Below, piece by piece: positions 16,447 to 24,227 of a stretch of DNA of 64,000 nt. The stretch is from NCBI GenBank assembly GCA_016286535.1, contig JAEESZ010000012.1, positions 1-64,000 on the forward strand, written 5' to 3'. Made by a program: the position numbers and the translations under genes. How positions within the stretch are numbered: position 1 is the stretch's first letter; every line of letters begins with the position of its first letter. The notes beneath the pieces are model-generated. The model made no database searches. It worked only from the letters and a program-made list of their open reading frames with translations, and was not told where the DNA came from. The DNA comes from Treponema sp. GTDB taxonomy: Bacteria; Spirochaetota; Spirochaetia; Treponematales; Treponemataceae.

Positions 16447-17103
16447 ATGAACTATTCAAACACGAACGAAAAACTATACGATGACATTGCCCTTTGGGAA
16501 AAAACTGACGGCAGGGATTTGTTTGCCCAGATGCCACTGGCACCAGATGTAAAGAACGCTCCGACTGTGCTTGATTTTGGTTATGGCTTTGGAGAAAATC
16601 TTTTTGCTTTGAGCAATGCTTATCCCAATGGAAAAATCTACGGAATTGATTGCAGTCCGGTCTGCCAGAAAGAAGTGGGCGAAAAAATTGCAGCACGCGG
16701 GATTAAAAACATCACCTTAATCAATAAGGAAGTTCATAATCTGCAGGATTTTACAGACAACTCTCTGGACTTAGTGCTGCTCTATGATGCCCTTCACGGT
16801 GGCGACGGCAAAGGCAAATACATGCTTTACGAAGAATCTCATCGTGTTCTAAAAAGCGGAGCCTGCCTTTCCATTCTTCCAGTCCACCTGAACAACTGGC
16901 GCGACCACCAAGGAAAAAAGAAAACCTACACTCTCACCAAAATAAAAGCCGAACTCGCCGAATACGGTTTTGAATACGCCGGCACCTGCCCCCAGAAAGG
17001 CGTCCACTGGGAAAAATGCCACACCCTCTACTACATCAAAAAAGGCACAATAACCTTTGATGCGCTGGAGAAGGTGGATGTGATGAATTTCACAAAGCTT
17101 TGA
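16447..17103 (+). CDS. Class I SAM-dependent methyltransferase
   Basis: 218 residues with a Rossmann-type core: motif I VLDFGYGFGENLFAL, acidic strand-2 end IYGIDCSP, motif II ITLINKEVHNLQDF, motif IV LDLVLLYDALHGGDG and a post-IV HRVLKSGACLSILPVH segment as in UbiE/Methyltransf_11 proteins. The substrate is not evident. The Cys/His-containing C-terminus (CPQKGVHWEKCHTLYYI) is unusual. It lies in an operon with the GyrI-like regulator. Confidence 0.8.
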   Translation: MNYSNTNEKLYDDIALWEKTDGRDLFAQMPLAPDVKNAPTVLDFGYGFGENLFALSNAYPNGKIYGIDCSPVCQKEVGEKIAARGIKNITLINKEVHNLQDFTDNSLDLVLLYDALHGGDGKGKYMLYEESHRVLKSGACLSILPVHLNNWRDHQGKKKTYTLTKIKAELAEYGFEYAGTCPQKGVHWEKCHTLYYIKKGTITFDALEKVDVMNFTKL

Positions 17104-17137
17104 AATTACACCCCATCCACCATCATCAAGTTCTACT

Positions 17138-17569
17138 TTATTTACTAACCGGCACCTTTACAACAATTTTACGGACAGATGATTTTTCATTTACGCAAAC
17201 ACCCGGCATGTGAACATCCTGTGGGTAGAGAATCAGAAAATCACCAGCCTCCAGAACATAATCAGTACATTCATCATTATGATGGAAGAACATCACGTCC
17301 TTGGCCTCGTTGTATTCGTCTTTGATTTCCATTTTTTCAATCGGAGTTACGGCAATCAATTCTCTGCCGCTTAAAATCAACTGAATGTCGATGAACTTTT
17401 TATGAGCCTCATATTTTGCCTCACTGCGTGTCTTTGTTGTATATTCCTGCACACTAACATAAGCGCCGCCTTCAAGCTCATATTTCCCCACCGCAGCACC
17501 ATCAGCCTTGTTTACAATAAAGTCATAAGCCGACGGACACAATTCTTTAATCTTGTTTAAATCTTTCAT
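17138..17569 (-). CDS. YhcH/YjgK/YiaL family protein
   Basis: 143 residues, the normal size of this cupin-like family (DUF386), whose members include the beta subunit of evolved beta-galactosidase and are implicated in sialic-acid and sugar metabolism. Diagnostic segments are KYEAHKKFIDIQLILSGRE (metal-ligand His and Glu), VMFFHHNDECTDYVL and FLILYPQDVHMPGVCV (His ligand). It follows the acetyltransferase gene by 18 bp on the minus strand. Confidence 0.85.
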   Translation of the reverse strand: MKDLNKIKELCPSAYDFIVNKADGAAVGKYELEGGAYVSVQEYTTKTRSEAKYEAHKKFIDIQLILSGRELIAVTPIEKMEIKDEYNEAKDVMFFHHNDECTDYVLEAGDFLILYPQDVHMPGVCVNEKSSVRKIVVKVPVSK

Positions 17570-17587
17570 ATTTACCTCTTTTATATA

Positions 17588-18391
17588 TTAATTATGTGCT
17601 TCGCATTCCACCCAGGCCGGTTCAAATCCGCTTGCCAAAGCAATTTTCCAGGATGCCAGATTTGAAAGGCTTGTTCCATAATATGGAAGTGCCCCTCGAC
17701 GGAAAGCTTCATTGCGAAGAAGACTTACCAGAGTCGTTCCGATTTTGTGCCCACGATATTCGGGCATGACGTCAATTCCAATCTGCCAGAGGGCGGGAGC
17801 GCCCAAGCTTTCATTCGCTACAGCATCTATTGAACAGCCCGCCATTCCCATAATTCTTTCGCCACCTTTTTCATCGCTTGCATTTTCATCAAGAGCAACG
17901 ACGGCAAGAATATCCGGGCGCTCTGGTTTGAACTTATCGCAGATTGCATTCGGAAAACGAGGATCTCCGTAATAGTTCATAATGTCAGCCTGTTCAAGCC
18001 ACTTGATTTTTAAGTCCGTCTTGATTTCCATCTGCTCAGGCTTAGGCAAAAACATGTGATGAGTCTGAGCCATTTTGAAACCGTATTTTCTAAGCTCTGT
18101 TTCGAGTTCAAAAAAATTGTGCTGTTCAAAAAGCCAGAAGCCCCTCTTGTTTTTTACCCATTGAGCGAGCCAGGGATGCATTTTCTCGTTTGCGGAAATT
18201 ACAGTGTTTCTGCCGAGAGTTGCCATCTGCAGAAAGAATTCCTTATCCGAAAATTTTCTGCGATTTGGGTGAAGGCTGGGCAAGGTGATGATATTTTCCT
18301 CTTTGTCAAAATCTTCTGCCTTGCAATTAAACTCAATTGCCAGCTGATTTTTCAAAAATGTATATATTTCATTTTTATTATAGCGAATCAT
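17588..18391 (-). CDS. GNAT acetyltransferase with N-terminal extension
   Basis: 267 residues. The N-terminal ~120 residues are an uncharacterised leader domain common in clostridial/treponemal homologues (EFFLQMATLGRNTVISANEK, then MHPWLAQWV). The C-terminal half is GNAT: ALWQIGIDVMPEYRGHKIGT is the acetyl-CoA pyrophosphate loop and YYGTSLSNLASWKIALASGF the last strand-helix. Substrate unknown. The start overlaps the 3' end of a small upstream frame (14 bp), which suggests translational coupling. Confidence 0.8.
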   Translation of the reverse strand: MIRYNKNEIYTFLKNQLAIEFNCKAEDFDKEENIITLPSLHPNRRKFSDKEFFLQMATLGRNTVISANEKMHPWLAQWVKNKRGFWLFEQHNFFELETELRKYGFKMAQTHHMFLPKPEQMEIKTDLKIKWLEQADIMNYYGDPRFPNAICDKFKPERPDILAVVALDENASDEKGGERIMGMAGCSIDAVANESLGAPALWQIGIDVMPEYRGHKIGTTLVSLLRNEAFRRGALPYYGTSLSNLASWKIALASGFEPAWVECEAHN

Positions 18392-18536
18392 TTTTCAAAT
18401 CCTTTTGTACTGAACAGAACAGGCGTCTCGGGCCAGACCGCACTTTTTCCAGTTCTGCCAGCAGCTGCCTTCCAAGCTCCATCGCTTCAAAGTTACCCAT
18501 TATTTCCATAAGCCTTCTGATTCTGGAGTTTTCCAT
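18378..18536 (-). CDS. Small hypothetical protein, 52 residues
   Basis: The ATG at 18536 follows a GGGAG ribosome site. The product begins MENSRIRRLMEIMGNFEAME and continues with LGRQLLAELEKV, then a basic tail, ending inside the start of the acetyltransferase gene. It is predicted helical and is not a known family. It may be the N-terminus of a truncated gene or a leader peptide coupling translation of the acetyltransferase. Confidence 0.45.
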   Translation of the reverse strand: MENSRIRRLMEIMGNFEAMELGRQLLAELEKVRSGPRRLFCSVQKDLKNDSL

Positions 18537-18637
18537 TCTCCCTTTTTCCTATTCATTATTAATTTGCTTAAGTTTCAGAGTATTTTACCATAATAATTAC
18601 CGTTGAATCTTTTCATTCCATCAGATTTTCTCAAAAA

Positions 18638-18923
18638 TCATATAAATGGCGGTAAATTGCAAAAATATATGACATTTTTCCTACCAAAACTGATTTATTA
18701 ATCCAAAATGTCATATATTTTCATGTAAATTACGAATTTATATGACAATTCGCGGTCAAAAACCGACAAAAACAAGATCTGAACTTAGTAAATGCCAATC
18801 TTTATTCAATTGATGTCATATAATTTTACTAAATTTTCGAAAATATATGATTTTTCTCACAAAAAAAAGCTCTTACCTTGGTGAAGTGTCATATAAATCG
18901 TGTAAAAACTTCAAATTATATGA
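18638..18923. repeat. Array B of 35-bp palindromic units (TCATATA-N21-TATATGA)
   Basis: Four units of exactly 35 bp at 18638-18672, 18711-18745, 18816-18850 and 18889-18923, separated by 38, 70 and 38 bp. Start-to-start distances are therefore 73, 105 and 73 bp, all near whole helical turns. Right and left halves of neighbouring units also pair (TATATGACATTTT/AAAATGTCATATA around 18666-18717). The gap after unit 2 begins GACAATTCGCGGTCAAAA, as in array A. The 5' flank AGTATTTTACCATA (18578) recurs at 11850 and 13693. Confidence 0.88.
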
Positions 18924-18929
18924 TTTTTC

Positions 18930-19050
18930 CCGGGCGCATCTGGCTCTTCGAGCCAGTCGGGCCTTTCGCGGCTCGGTAACCCTCGGCGTCCTCACTCACT
19001 TCGTTCGCTGCGGTCGCTGGCTATCGCCACCGCTCCATACCCTTGCGCAT
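18930..19050. repeat. GC-rich dispersed repeat
   Basis: A GC-rich block (CTCACTTCGTTCGCTGCGGT type) with many short complementary segments, similar in composition to 10950-11060. It lies between array B and an acetyltransferase remnant. It resembles dispersed extragenic repeats of low-GC genomes and encodes nothing recognisable. Confidence 0.45.
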
Positions 19051-19054
19051 CTTC

Positions 19055-19339
19055 CTACTGCAAATTTAATTCCATATCAATGCATTCCCAGTCAGTGCCA
19101 AGAATCTTCATAACTCTTTTGCTGAATGGTTTAAAGCCCACAGCCTCATAACAGGCCTGAGCCTTTGGATTATTTGCAAAAACTCCGAGCGTTGCTTTTG
19201 TAGCCTTCAATTCATTTCCCAGCAAAGGAAACTTCCCGATTCTATCAGCCGACCACTGGAATAAAGTTTTTTCATCTTTCACCCAGCCGCAGATAATCTG
19301 AGAATCTTCGGCTTTATATGGTCGTAATTTCATGTTCAT
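19055..19339 (-). pseudogene. GNAT acetyltransferase with internal in-frame deletion
   Basis: The 94 residues join a typical GNAT beginning (MKLRPYKAEDSQIICGWVKD, SADRIGKFPLLGNEL) directly to a typical GNAT end (TLGVFANNPKAQACYEAVGF, ILGTDWECIDMEL). About 70-80 central residues, including the whole acetyl-CoA loop, are missing without loss of frame. It cannot bind the cofactor, so I call it a pseudogene. Start at 19339 or the adjacent second Met. Confidence 0.7.
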
Positions 19340-19342
19340 ATT

Positions 19343-19651
19343 CTATAATCCTTTGCTCAAAAACATTTCCATAGGCTGTTCGTAGCCCGGGATATTCATT
19401 ATAAGACTGCCGCAATCTTTGTAACCGTTTTTTCTATAAAAGTGCTGGGCCGTTTCATCAACTTGGGTTGAAGTCAAAACCATACCATAACCTTGAGCCT
19501 TCATATCCTCCTCCCAATGCTTCAGCAATTGTTTTCCGTAGCCTTTATGCTGTTCTGGATAGTCTATAAAAAGCAGAGTGCAAAAAGGTGTGTTGTCCAG
19601 ACTGTACCAGAAGGCTTTATCATTTGATGTTACGTATTCTATTTTTGTCAT
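19343..19651 (-). pseudogene. GNAT acetyltransferase with shorter internal deletion
   Basis: 102 residues. The opening IEYVTSNDKAFWYSLD runs straight into NTPFCTLLFIDYPEQHKGYG, whereas homologues have about 35-40 residues between these (first strands of the GNAT sheet). The acetyl-CoA loop and C-terminus (LTSTQVDETAQHFYRKNGY) remain. Both junction sides read CTGGAC/CTGGGAC in such genes, suggesting deletion between short repeats. Activity is doubtful. It abuts the next gene (stop and start share 19651). Confidence 0.6.
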
Positions 19652-20712
19652 TATTTATTTCTCCATCCTTCTAGAATCTTAAGCCCCTCGTCGACATCTT
19701 CGCCAAGGACTTCCTGGATTTTTTCAAACTTCTTTTTGGAATGCATTGTATCCATAACTCGAAGCAATTCTTTTTTGCCATACTTTTGAATAAAGAGTGC
19801 CATGGCCCTTATCCCATTTGTATCCTTCCCCAGCGAGTAAAAGCCTTTCTTGCAATCATAAAGTTCGCCACATTCGTAGCAGCCGTCCAGGCCTTTTTCT
19901 TTACAGCAGGCTGTATTAGGACAGATTCCATCCGGCGAGTATTTTGCAAAAGAACAGGTGTTGTAAATTGTCCTGCAAGACCCGCACCAGGCAGTCAGAA
20001 AACAATGAGCGCAGGAAAGCCCGCAATAAGCAATCTGGTCCACACCTTTTTTTGCCTGCTGGCACAGCTTGTTTTTAATGCGCCTCATTGCTTCCACATG
20101 CATAATCCAGTGGCGGGATAGAGGCATTTGAATCAGCCCTTTGATATTCTTACCACACCAGTAGTCAATCAGCCAGGCGGAACTATCATCCGGGCTGACG
20201 CATTTGCCGGCAATAAGCTGCTCCTTGTCCTCAGCCGTGAAACTCTTCTTCAAATCCGCGAACTTCAACTGTCCAAGCATCTCATTTGTCGCTTCCATCA
20301 CCGCCTGGCAATATTCATAAGTTGCTTTGATATTCAGAGTCTTTGAAAACTCAATCATGGCATCGCCGTCAAGCTCGTTGGCGGTTGTGATAACCGGGCT
20401 CTTAGTTTTACTGAGCCAGCCGCCCACAATCAGAACTTGTTCATCCTTCAAAATCAGCGAATGCACCACAATATCTTCAATACGAAAAAGATGCCAGAGC
20501 GACCAGGCAAGGGTAGTGTGCTGAGACCCCTTTCCCACCCCAAAAGGCATCTGGTAAAAAGCCACTGGAGGAAAAGTGTTTATAATAGAAGTTATCTGCT
20601 CAAAAAGTTCGGCGCGCAGCTCAAGAAGAACTTTTATGCCATCGGCAAAAGTCACCTCTTTAGCAATCAGTGCTTGCATCTTTTTGTTTTTTTCTGACCA
20701 CTTATTATCCAT
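19651..20712 (-). CDS. DinB-like domain fused to Cys-rich DUF3795-type domain
   Basis: 353 residues from the ATG at 20712, preceded by GAGAGGG. The N-terminal ~210 residues resemble the four-helix DinB/DUF664 fold, with a metal-type His in SRHWIMHVEAMRRI and HTTLAWSLWHLFRIED. The C-terminal part carries about sixteen Cys, beginning IAYCGLSCAHCFLTAWCGSC, in the pattern of DUF3795 zinc-binding proteins. No reaction can be assigned. Thiol transfer or metal-dependent chemistry is plausible for DinB folds. Confidence 0.65.
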   Translation of the reverse strand: MDNKWSEKNKKMQALIAKEVTFADGIKVLLELRAELFEQITSIINTFPPVAFYQMPFGVGKGSQHTTLAWSLWHLFRIEDIVVHSLILKDEQVLIVGGWLSKTKSPVITTANELDGDAMIEFSKTLNIKATYEYCQAVMEATNEMLGQLKFADLKKSFTAEDKEQLIAGKCVSPDDSSAWLIDYWCGKNIKGLIQMPLSRHWIMHVEAMRRIKNKLCQQAKKGVDQIAYCGLSCAHCFLTAWCGSCRTIYNTCSFAKYSPDGICPNTACCKEKGLDGCYECGELYDCKKGFYSLGKDTNGIRAMALFIQKYGKKELLRVMDTMHSKKKFEKIQEVLGEDVDEGLKILEGWRNK

Positions 20713-20737
20713 CTTATTTTTGCCCTCTCTCTTTGTC

Positions 20738-20825
20738 TGTATCACGTTCTTCGGCTGTATTCAGGCCCCAGCGCCCCAGCCATATCACGTTTTTCGTCTG
20801 TATTCACGCCCCGCCCCCAGCTCCC
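20738..20825. repeat. Tandem ~43-bp repeat, two copies
   Basis: ATCACGTTCTTCGGCTGTAT (20741) recurs as ATCACGTTTTTCGTCTGTAT (20784), each followed by TTCA(G/C)GCCCC and a C-rich tail; the period is 43 bp. It lies between the starts and ends of two minus-strand genes. No coding or regulatory role is evident. Confidence 0.6.
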
Positions 20826-20840
20826 CGTCAATATGCCTTT

Positions 20841-21743
20841 TCAAAGTTCGCAAATTTCATTGCGGGCTTCCTTAGATTTTCCCCGCCCAGTCTTACTTTT
20901 TGCAAATTCTACAATCTGGTTCGTTACCCCCTTAAAGAGTTCCCGGTTTGTTTTTAATATGCCAAGGTGATAGGTTATTGTAGCTTCTGCATCGACAAGT
21001 GGAACAAGTTTGTGGTGAGGAAGTTCGTTTGGCAGCATGTCGGATGCAAAGCAGATAAGGTTTGATGAGTTTATGACTTTATCAAAGGCCTGGATATTTG
21101 CCTGATACAAAAGCTGGGAATCGTGGAGTTTCTTTTCAAGAAGGCTGGTCCAGTATCCTTTCAGGGGAAAGGGAACTACTGCCTCTCCGTTTATCTCGCT
21201 GAAGCTTACCTTTTTTCTTGAAGCAAGAGGATGATTTTCTGGAATGAGGGCAAAAAGATGTTCGGTTTTAAGCGGAAAATCCAGCAGGGCTTTGTCGGCC
21301 GGAGCCTTAGAAAAAAGGGCCATAGCGCTGCTTCCATCCAGCACTTTTTTTAGTATTTCTTCATCATTTTCTACAAGAAGCTCGCAGGCTTCTCCTGTAA
21401 AATTTCCTTTCACAATTTTTTGTATTTCGTAAAGTAAATCGCAGGGTGCACAGGAAGCAATCAGTATCTTTGTGTGTGTGCGGTAAAAGTTTTGTATTTC
21501 CTTCTGCATTTCATCCGAAAAAGAAAGCAGTTTTCTTGCATAAGAGGCAGCAAAGTTTCCGGTCTCGGAAAGAATCACTTTGTTCTTTGTACGGGTAAAT
21601 AGAGGTGTTTTCAGTTCATATTCCAGATTTTGCAGGGAACGGCTCAAGGCCGGCTGGGTGATATTCAGCTTTTCTGCAGCCTTAGAAACTGTGCCGCAAT
21701 CAACTACGGCCAGAAACTGTTCAATCTGATGTAATTCAAACAT
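20841..21743 (-). CDS. LysR-family transcriptional regulator
   Basis: 300 residues, standard length. The N-terminal winged helix-turn-helix is complete (LHQIEQFLAVVDCGTVSKAA, then LNITQPALSRSLQNLEYEL). Residues ~90-290 form the periplasmic-binding-like effector domain. It is transcribed away from the tannase-like esterase gene, with 194 bp between them, the classical arrangement for a LysR activator of the divergent gene. Aromatic acids such as gallate would be logical inducers, but this is inference. Confidence 0.88.
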   Translation of the reverse strand: MFELHQIEQFLAVVDCGTVSKAAEKLNITQPALSRSLQNLEYELKTPLFTRTKNKVILSETGNFAASYARKLLSFSDEMQKEIQNFYRTHTKILIASCAPCDLLYEIQKIVKGNFTGEACELLVENDEEILKKVLDGSSAMALFSKAPADKALLDFPLKTEHLFALIPENHPLASRKKVSFSEINGEAVVPFPLKGYWTSLLEKKLHDSQLLYQANIQAFDKVINSSNLICFASDMLPNELPHHKLVPLVDAEATITYHLGILKTNRELFKGVTNQIVEFAKSKTGRGKSKEARNEICEL

Positions 21744-21937
21744 ACTTTATTATAACACAGTATGCCTAAAAGTTATAGCGCGGTTAAAAAATAGCATTGT
21801 ACTTTTTCTTGCTCACTTTTTATATTTAAGACATAAGTTAGCGCGGGCAGCCCGGTTCAAGTTAAGTACCGCTCAAGCCAGGTTCAATTCAAGCTAACGA
21901 GACTTATCGCGCAATAATTTTTTTTGGAGGTTATCCT
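21744..21937. promoter_or_regulatory. Divergent LysR/esterase promoter region
   Basis: It contains repeats GGTTCAAGTTAAG (21860 area) and GGTTCAATTCAAG (21884 area) and an outer GTTAGC/GCTAAC pair that can close a ~55-nt stem-loop in the esterase leader. A GGAGG ribosome site precedes the esterase ATG. LysR sites are expected here, but I cannot point to one exact T-N11-A element. Confidence 0.4.
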
Positions 21938-23710
21938 ATGAAGATATTAACAGAAGTTTTTTCGGGTCTTATTTTGACTTGTTTTTCTGCAGGTGCTTTT
22001 ATTTCCTGCACTTCAACTAAGAAAGCAGAGAGTCTGCCAAAAATTGATATGACAGCATGGAACTATAACGAAGAAGATGATGTATACTATCAGCTTGGCA
22101 TTCAGTATGTTGCAAATCCGGCAGATACAAAGTACGAAAGCCTTGGACTTTTTGTTCCGGGTTCATATTTTGATGCTAAAGATAACGGAGACGGAACTTA
22201 CACCCTTACTGTAAATGCAAATAGTAAGGTTGATGATTTTTCTGCAGCAGATGCACCTTTTGTTATGCCAATCCAGACTCCGGGCTATGCCGCTCTTGAA
22301 GCGCCAACTGCCTATACTCACGATGTAAAAGCCTACACCGATGCCGGCTTTATTTTTATTTATGCGGGAGCCAGAGGCCGCGACCAGGGAGCTCCAGCCG
22401 GCGTAACCGATTTTAAGGCTGCAATCCGTTATGTACGTTATAATAAAGATCTGCTTCCGGGAAATACAGAACGTCTCTTTACCTATGGAATGTCTGGAGG
22501 CGGTGCGCAGAGTGCAATTCTTGGGGCAAGCGGCGATGCACCTGAGTACGAAAAATATCTGAAGGCTCTGGGAGCCGTAATGACAGAAAGCGATGCTGTT
22601 ATGGGAAGTATGGACTGGTGTCCTATTACAAATCTTAATGTGGCAGATGCCGCTTATGAATGGGAACTGGGAAGTGCCCGTACAAATCTTGATGAAAAAA
22701 CAAAAGTAATTTCTGAAGGACTTGCCAAAGCCTTTGCAACCTATATCAATTCTCTGGGACTTAAAGACGAAGACGGAAATCTTCTTACCCTTGAACAGTC
22801 TGATGACGGGCTTTACCATGCCGGAAGCTACTACGAATATTTAAGGGCAACTATTGAAACTTCCCTGAACAATTTCCTTTCGGACACAAAGTGGCCATAC
22901 AATGCAAATGAACAGAAAGCCGCTCTTGGTCAGAACATGATGATGCCTGAAGGCTGGAAGCCACGTGGACCACAGGGCCTGCAGGCGGGCGGACATCAGG
23001 AGGGTCAAAATGGAATGCAGGCAGGAAGACCTCAGATTGGAGCAGAAGATCTTGATGGAATTCAAAGAGGAAAAAGCGCAGCCAGCGGCAATGTTGATTT
23101 AAGCGGAACTTATAAATCTGCAGCTGAATATATTGCAGCCCTCAACGCAAATGAAGAGTGGGTAATTTATGACGAAGAAACAAATACTGCAAGAATCACT
23201 AGTGTAGAAGCCTTTATGAAAAACGTAAAACAGCTTCAGAAAAATGTTGGTGCCTTTGATGACTTGAACACAAGTCAGGGAGAAAATACCCTCTTTGGTT
23301 TAGGAGATGGAAAAGCCCTTCATTTTGATTCATTGATGGCAGACGTTCTTGAAGGTATTGATTCTGAATTGGCCCAGGCTTATAAGGATGATATTTCAAA
23401 AAGCGACAGCCTTGGCACAAGCATGAAAGAACGCGTAAATATGTATAATCCAATGTACTATTTGAGTCCTGTTTATGGCGGTTATAGAAGTGCAAAGGTT
23501 GCAAAATACTGGCGAATCCATGCGGGAATTTTCCAGGGAGATACAGCAATCAGTACAGAAATGGACTATGCTCTTGCCCTTAAGAATTACGGAGACCAGG
23601 TAGAATCCATTGATTTTACCGAAGTATGGGGCCTTTACCATAACGAAGCAGAACGTTCAGGAACTTCAACTGCAAATCTGATTGCCTGGATAAAGGAGTG
23701 CCTGAAGTAA
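21938..23710 (+). CDS. Secreted tannase-like alpha/beta-hydrolase (lipoprotein)
   Basis: 590 residues. The signal peptide ends at the lipobox FISC (Cys24), so it is probably anchored on the cell surface or in the periplasm. The nucleophile elbow G-M-S-G-G-G is at Ser186, followed by AQSAILGASGDAPEYEKYL. The catalytic Asp and His would be in the C-terminal half (HAGIFQGDTA and related). A long low-complexity insert rich in Gly/Gln lies at ~330-385. Overall it matches bacterial tannase/feruloyl-esterase-like proteins, which release phenolic acids from plant esters. The exact substrate is uncertain. Confidence 0.72.
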   Translation: MKILTEVFSGLILTCFSAGAFISCTSTKKAESLPKIDMTAWNYNEEDDVYYQLGIQYVANPADTKYESLGLFVPGSYFDAKDNGDGTYTLTVNANSKVDDFSAADAPFVMPIQTPGYAALEAPTAYTHDVKAYTDAGFIFIYAGARGRDQGAPAGVTDFKAAIRYVRYNKDLLPGNTERLFTYGMSGGGAQSAILGASGDAPEYEKYLKALGAVMTESDAVMGSMDWCPITNLNVADAAYEWELGSARTNLDEKTKVISEGLAKAFATYINSLGLKDEDGNLLTLEQSDDGLYHAGSYYEYLRATIETSLNNFLSDTKWPYNANEQKAALGQNMMMPEGWKPRGPQGLQAGGHQEGQNGMQAGRPQIGAEDLDGIQRGKSAASGNVDLSGTYKSAAEYIAALNANEEWVIYDEETNTARITSVEAFMKNVKQLQKNVGAFDDLNTSQGENTLFGLGDGKALHFDSLMADVLEGIDSELAQAYKDDISKSDSLGTSMKERVNMYNPMYYLSPVYGGYRSAKVAKYWRIHAGIFQGDTAISTEMDYALALKNYGDQVESIDFTEVWGLYHNEAERSGTSTANLIAWIKECLK

Positions 23711-23807
23711 TTTGCTAAAACCTGTAATTAAACTGAAGAATCCTTCCTTGATTTACAGATTATATGATATACTTAATAAATAGTATTGAAAAAATCTGGA
23801 GAATAGG

Positions 23808-24227
23808 ATGAAAAAAATAAAAGCTGGATTTAAGAAAATCATAGCAATTTTATGCAACTTTCTGGGACTCGGTTTAATTACAGGCTGCGATAATTTTATT
23901 AAAAGTTTTGCTGCTATGTATGGATGCCCTCCTTATGTAGCCGGTCAGGTAACAGGTGATATAGATGGTGATGGAACTGCAGAAGCTGTAAAGGGTATAC
24001 AGGTAACAATTAATACAAATCCTGAACGAAGTGAAATAACAGATGATGAAGGAGCTTATTACGTTTATCCTGGTTCGGCCGGAATTTATACAATCACCTT
24101 TGAAGATGTCGATGGAGATGAAAACGGTTCATTTAAAACTAAAACAGCAGAAGTAGAAGTAAAGACTGACAAAAACGGATGGGGAATTGATTCTGATCCC
24201 CTTGATGTTGAATTAGAGAGAAAATAA
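23808..24227 (+). CDS. Radical-SAM-associated putative lipoprotein
   Basis: 139 residues. A signal peptide ends at a lipobox (GLITGC, Cys27). Immediately after comes AMYGCPPYVAGQVTG, the Y-G-x-P segment typical of the small lipoproteins always found beside a dedicated radical SAM/SPASM protein (lipo_with_rSAM type). The rest is one transthyretin-like beta-sandwich (GIQVTINTNPERSEITDDEG, then TFEDVDGDENG). It overlaps the maturase start (TAATG). The modification, probably near the Y-G-C-P motif, is unknown. Confidence 0.72.
   Translation: MKKIKAGFKKIIAILCNFLGLGLITGCDNFIKSFAAMYGCPPYVAGQVTGDIDGDGTAEAVKGIQVTINTNPERSEITDDEGAYYVYPGSAGIYTITFEDVDGDENGSFKTKTAEVEVKTDKNGWGIDSDPLDVELERK

Noticed and set aside
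13807..18923. CRISPR array
   Set aside because: Units are palindromes with variable centres, only 3-4 per cluster, and gaps have two fixed lengths (38 and 70 bp). There are no cas genes.
18930..19050. tRNA or rRNA fragment in the GC-rich block
   Set aside because: No cloverleaf, no TTCGAATC-type T-arm with matching stems; it resembles the dispersed repeat at 10.95-11.06 kb.
7401..19651. Chromosomal integron cassettes, as known in some treponemes
   Set aside because: The gene content (GNATs, methyltransferase, toxin-antitoxin) fits, but orientations are mixed and no attC-type sites with the GTTRRRY core are visible. The tyrosine recombinase lacks integron features.
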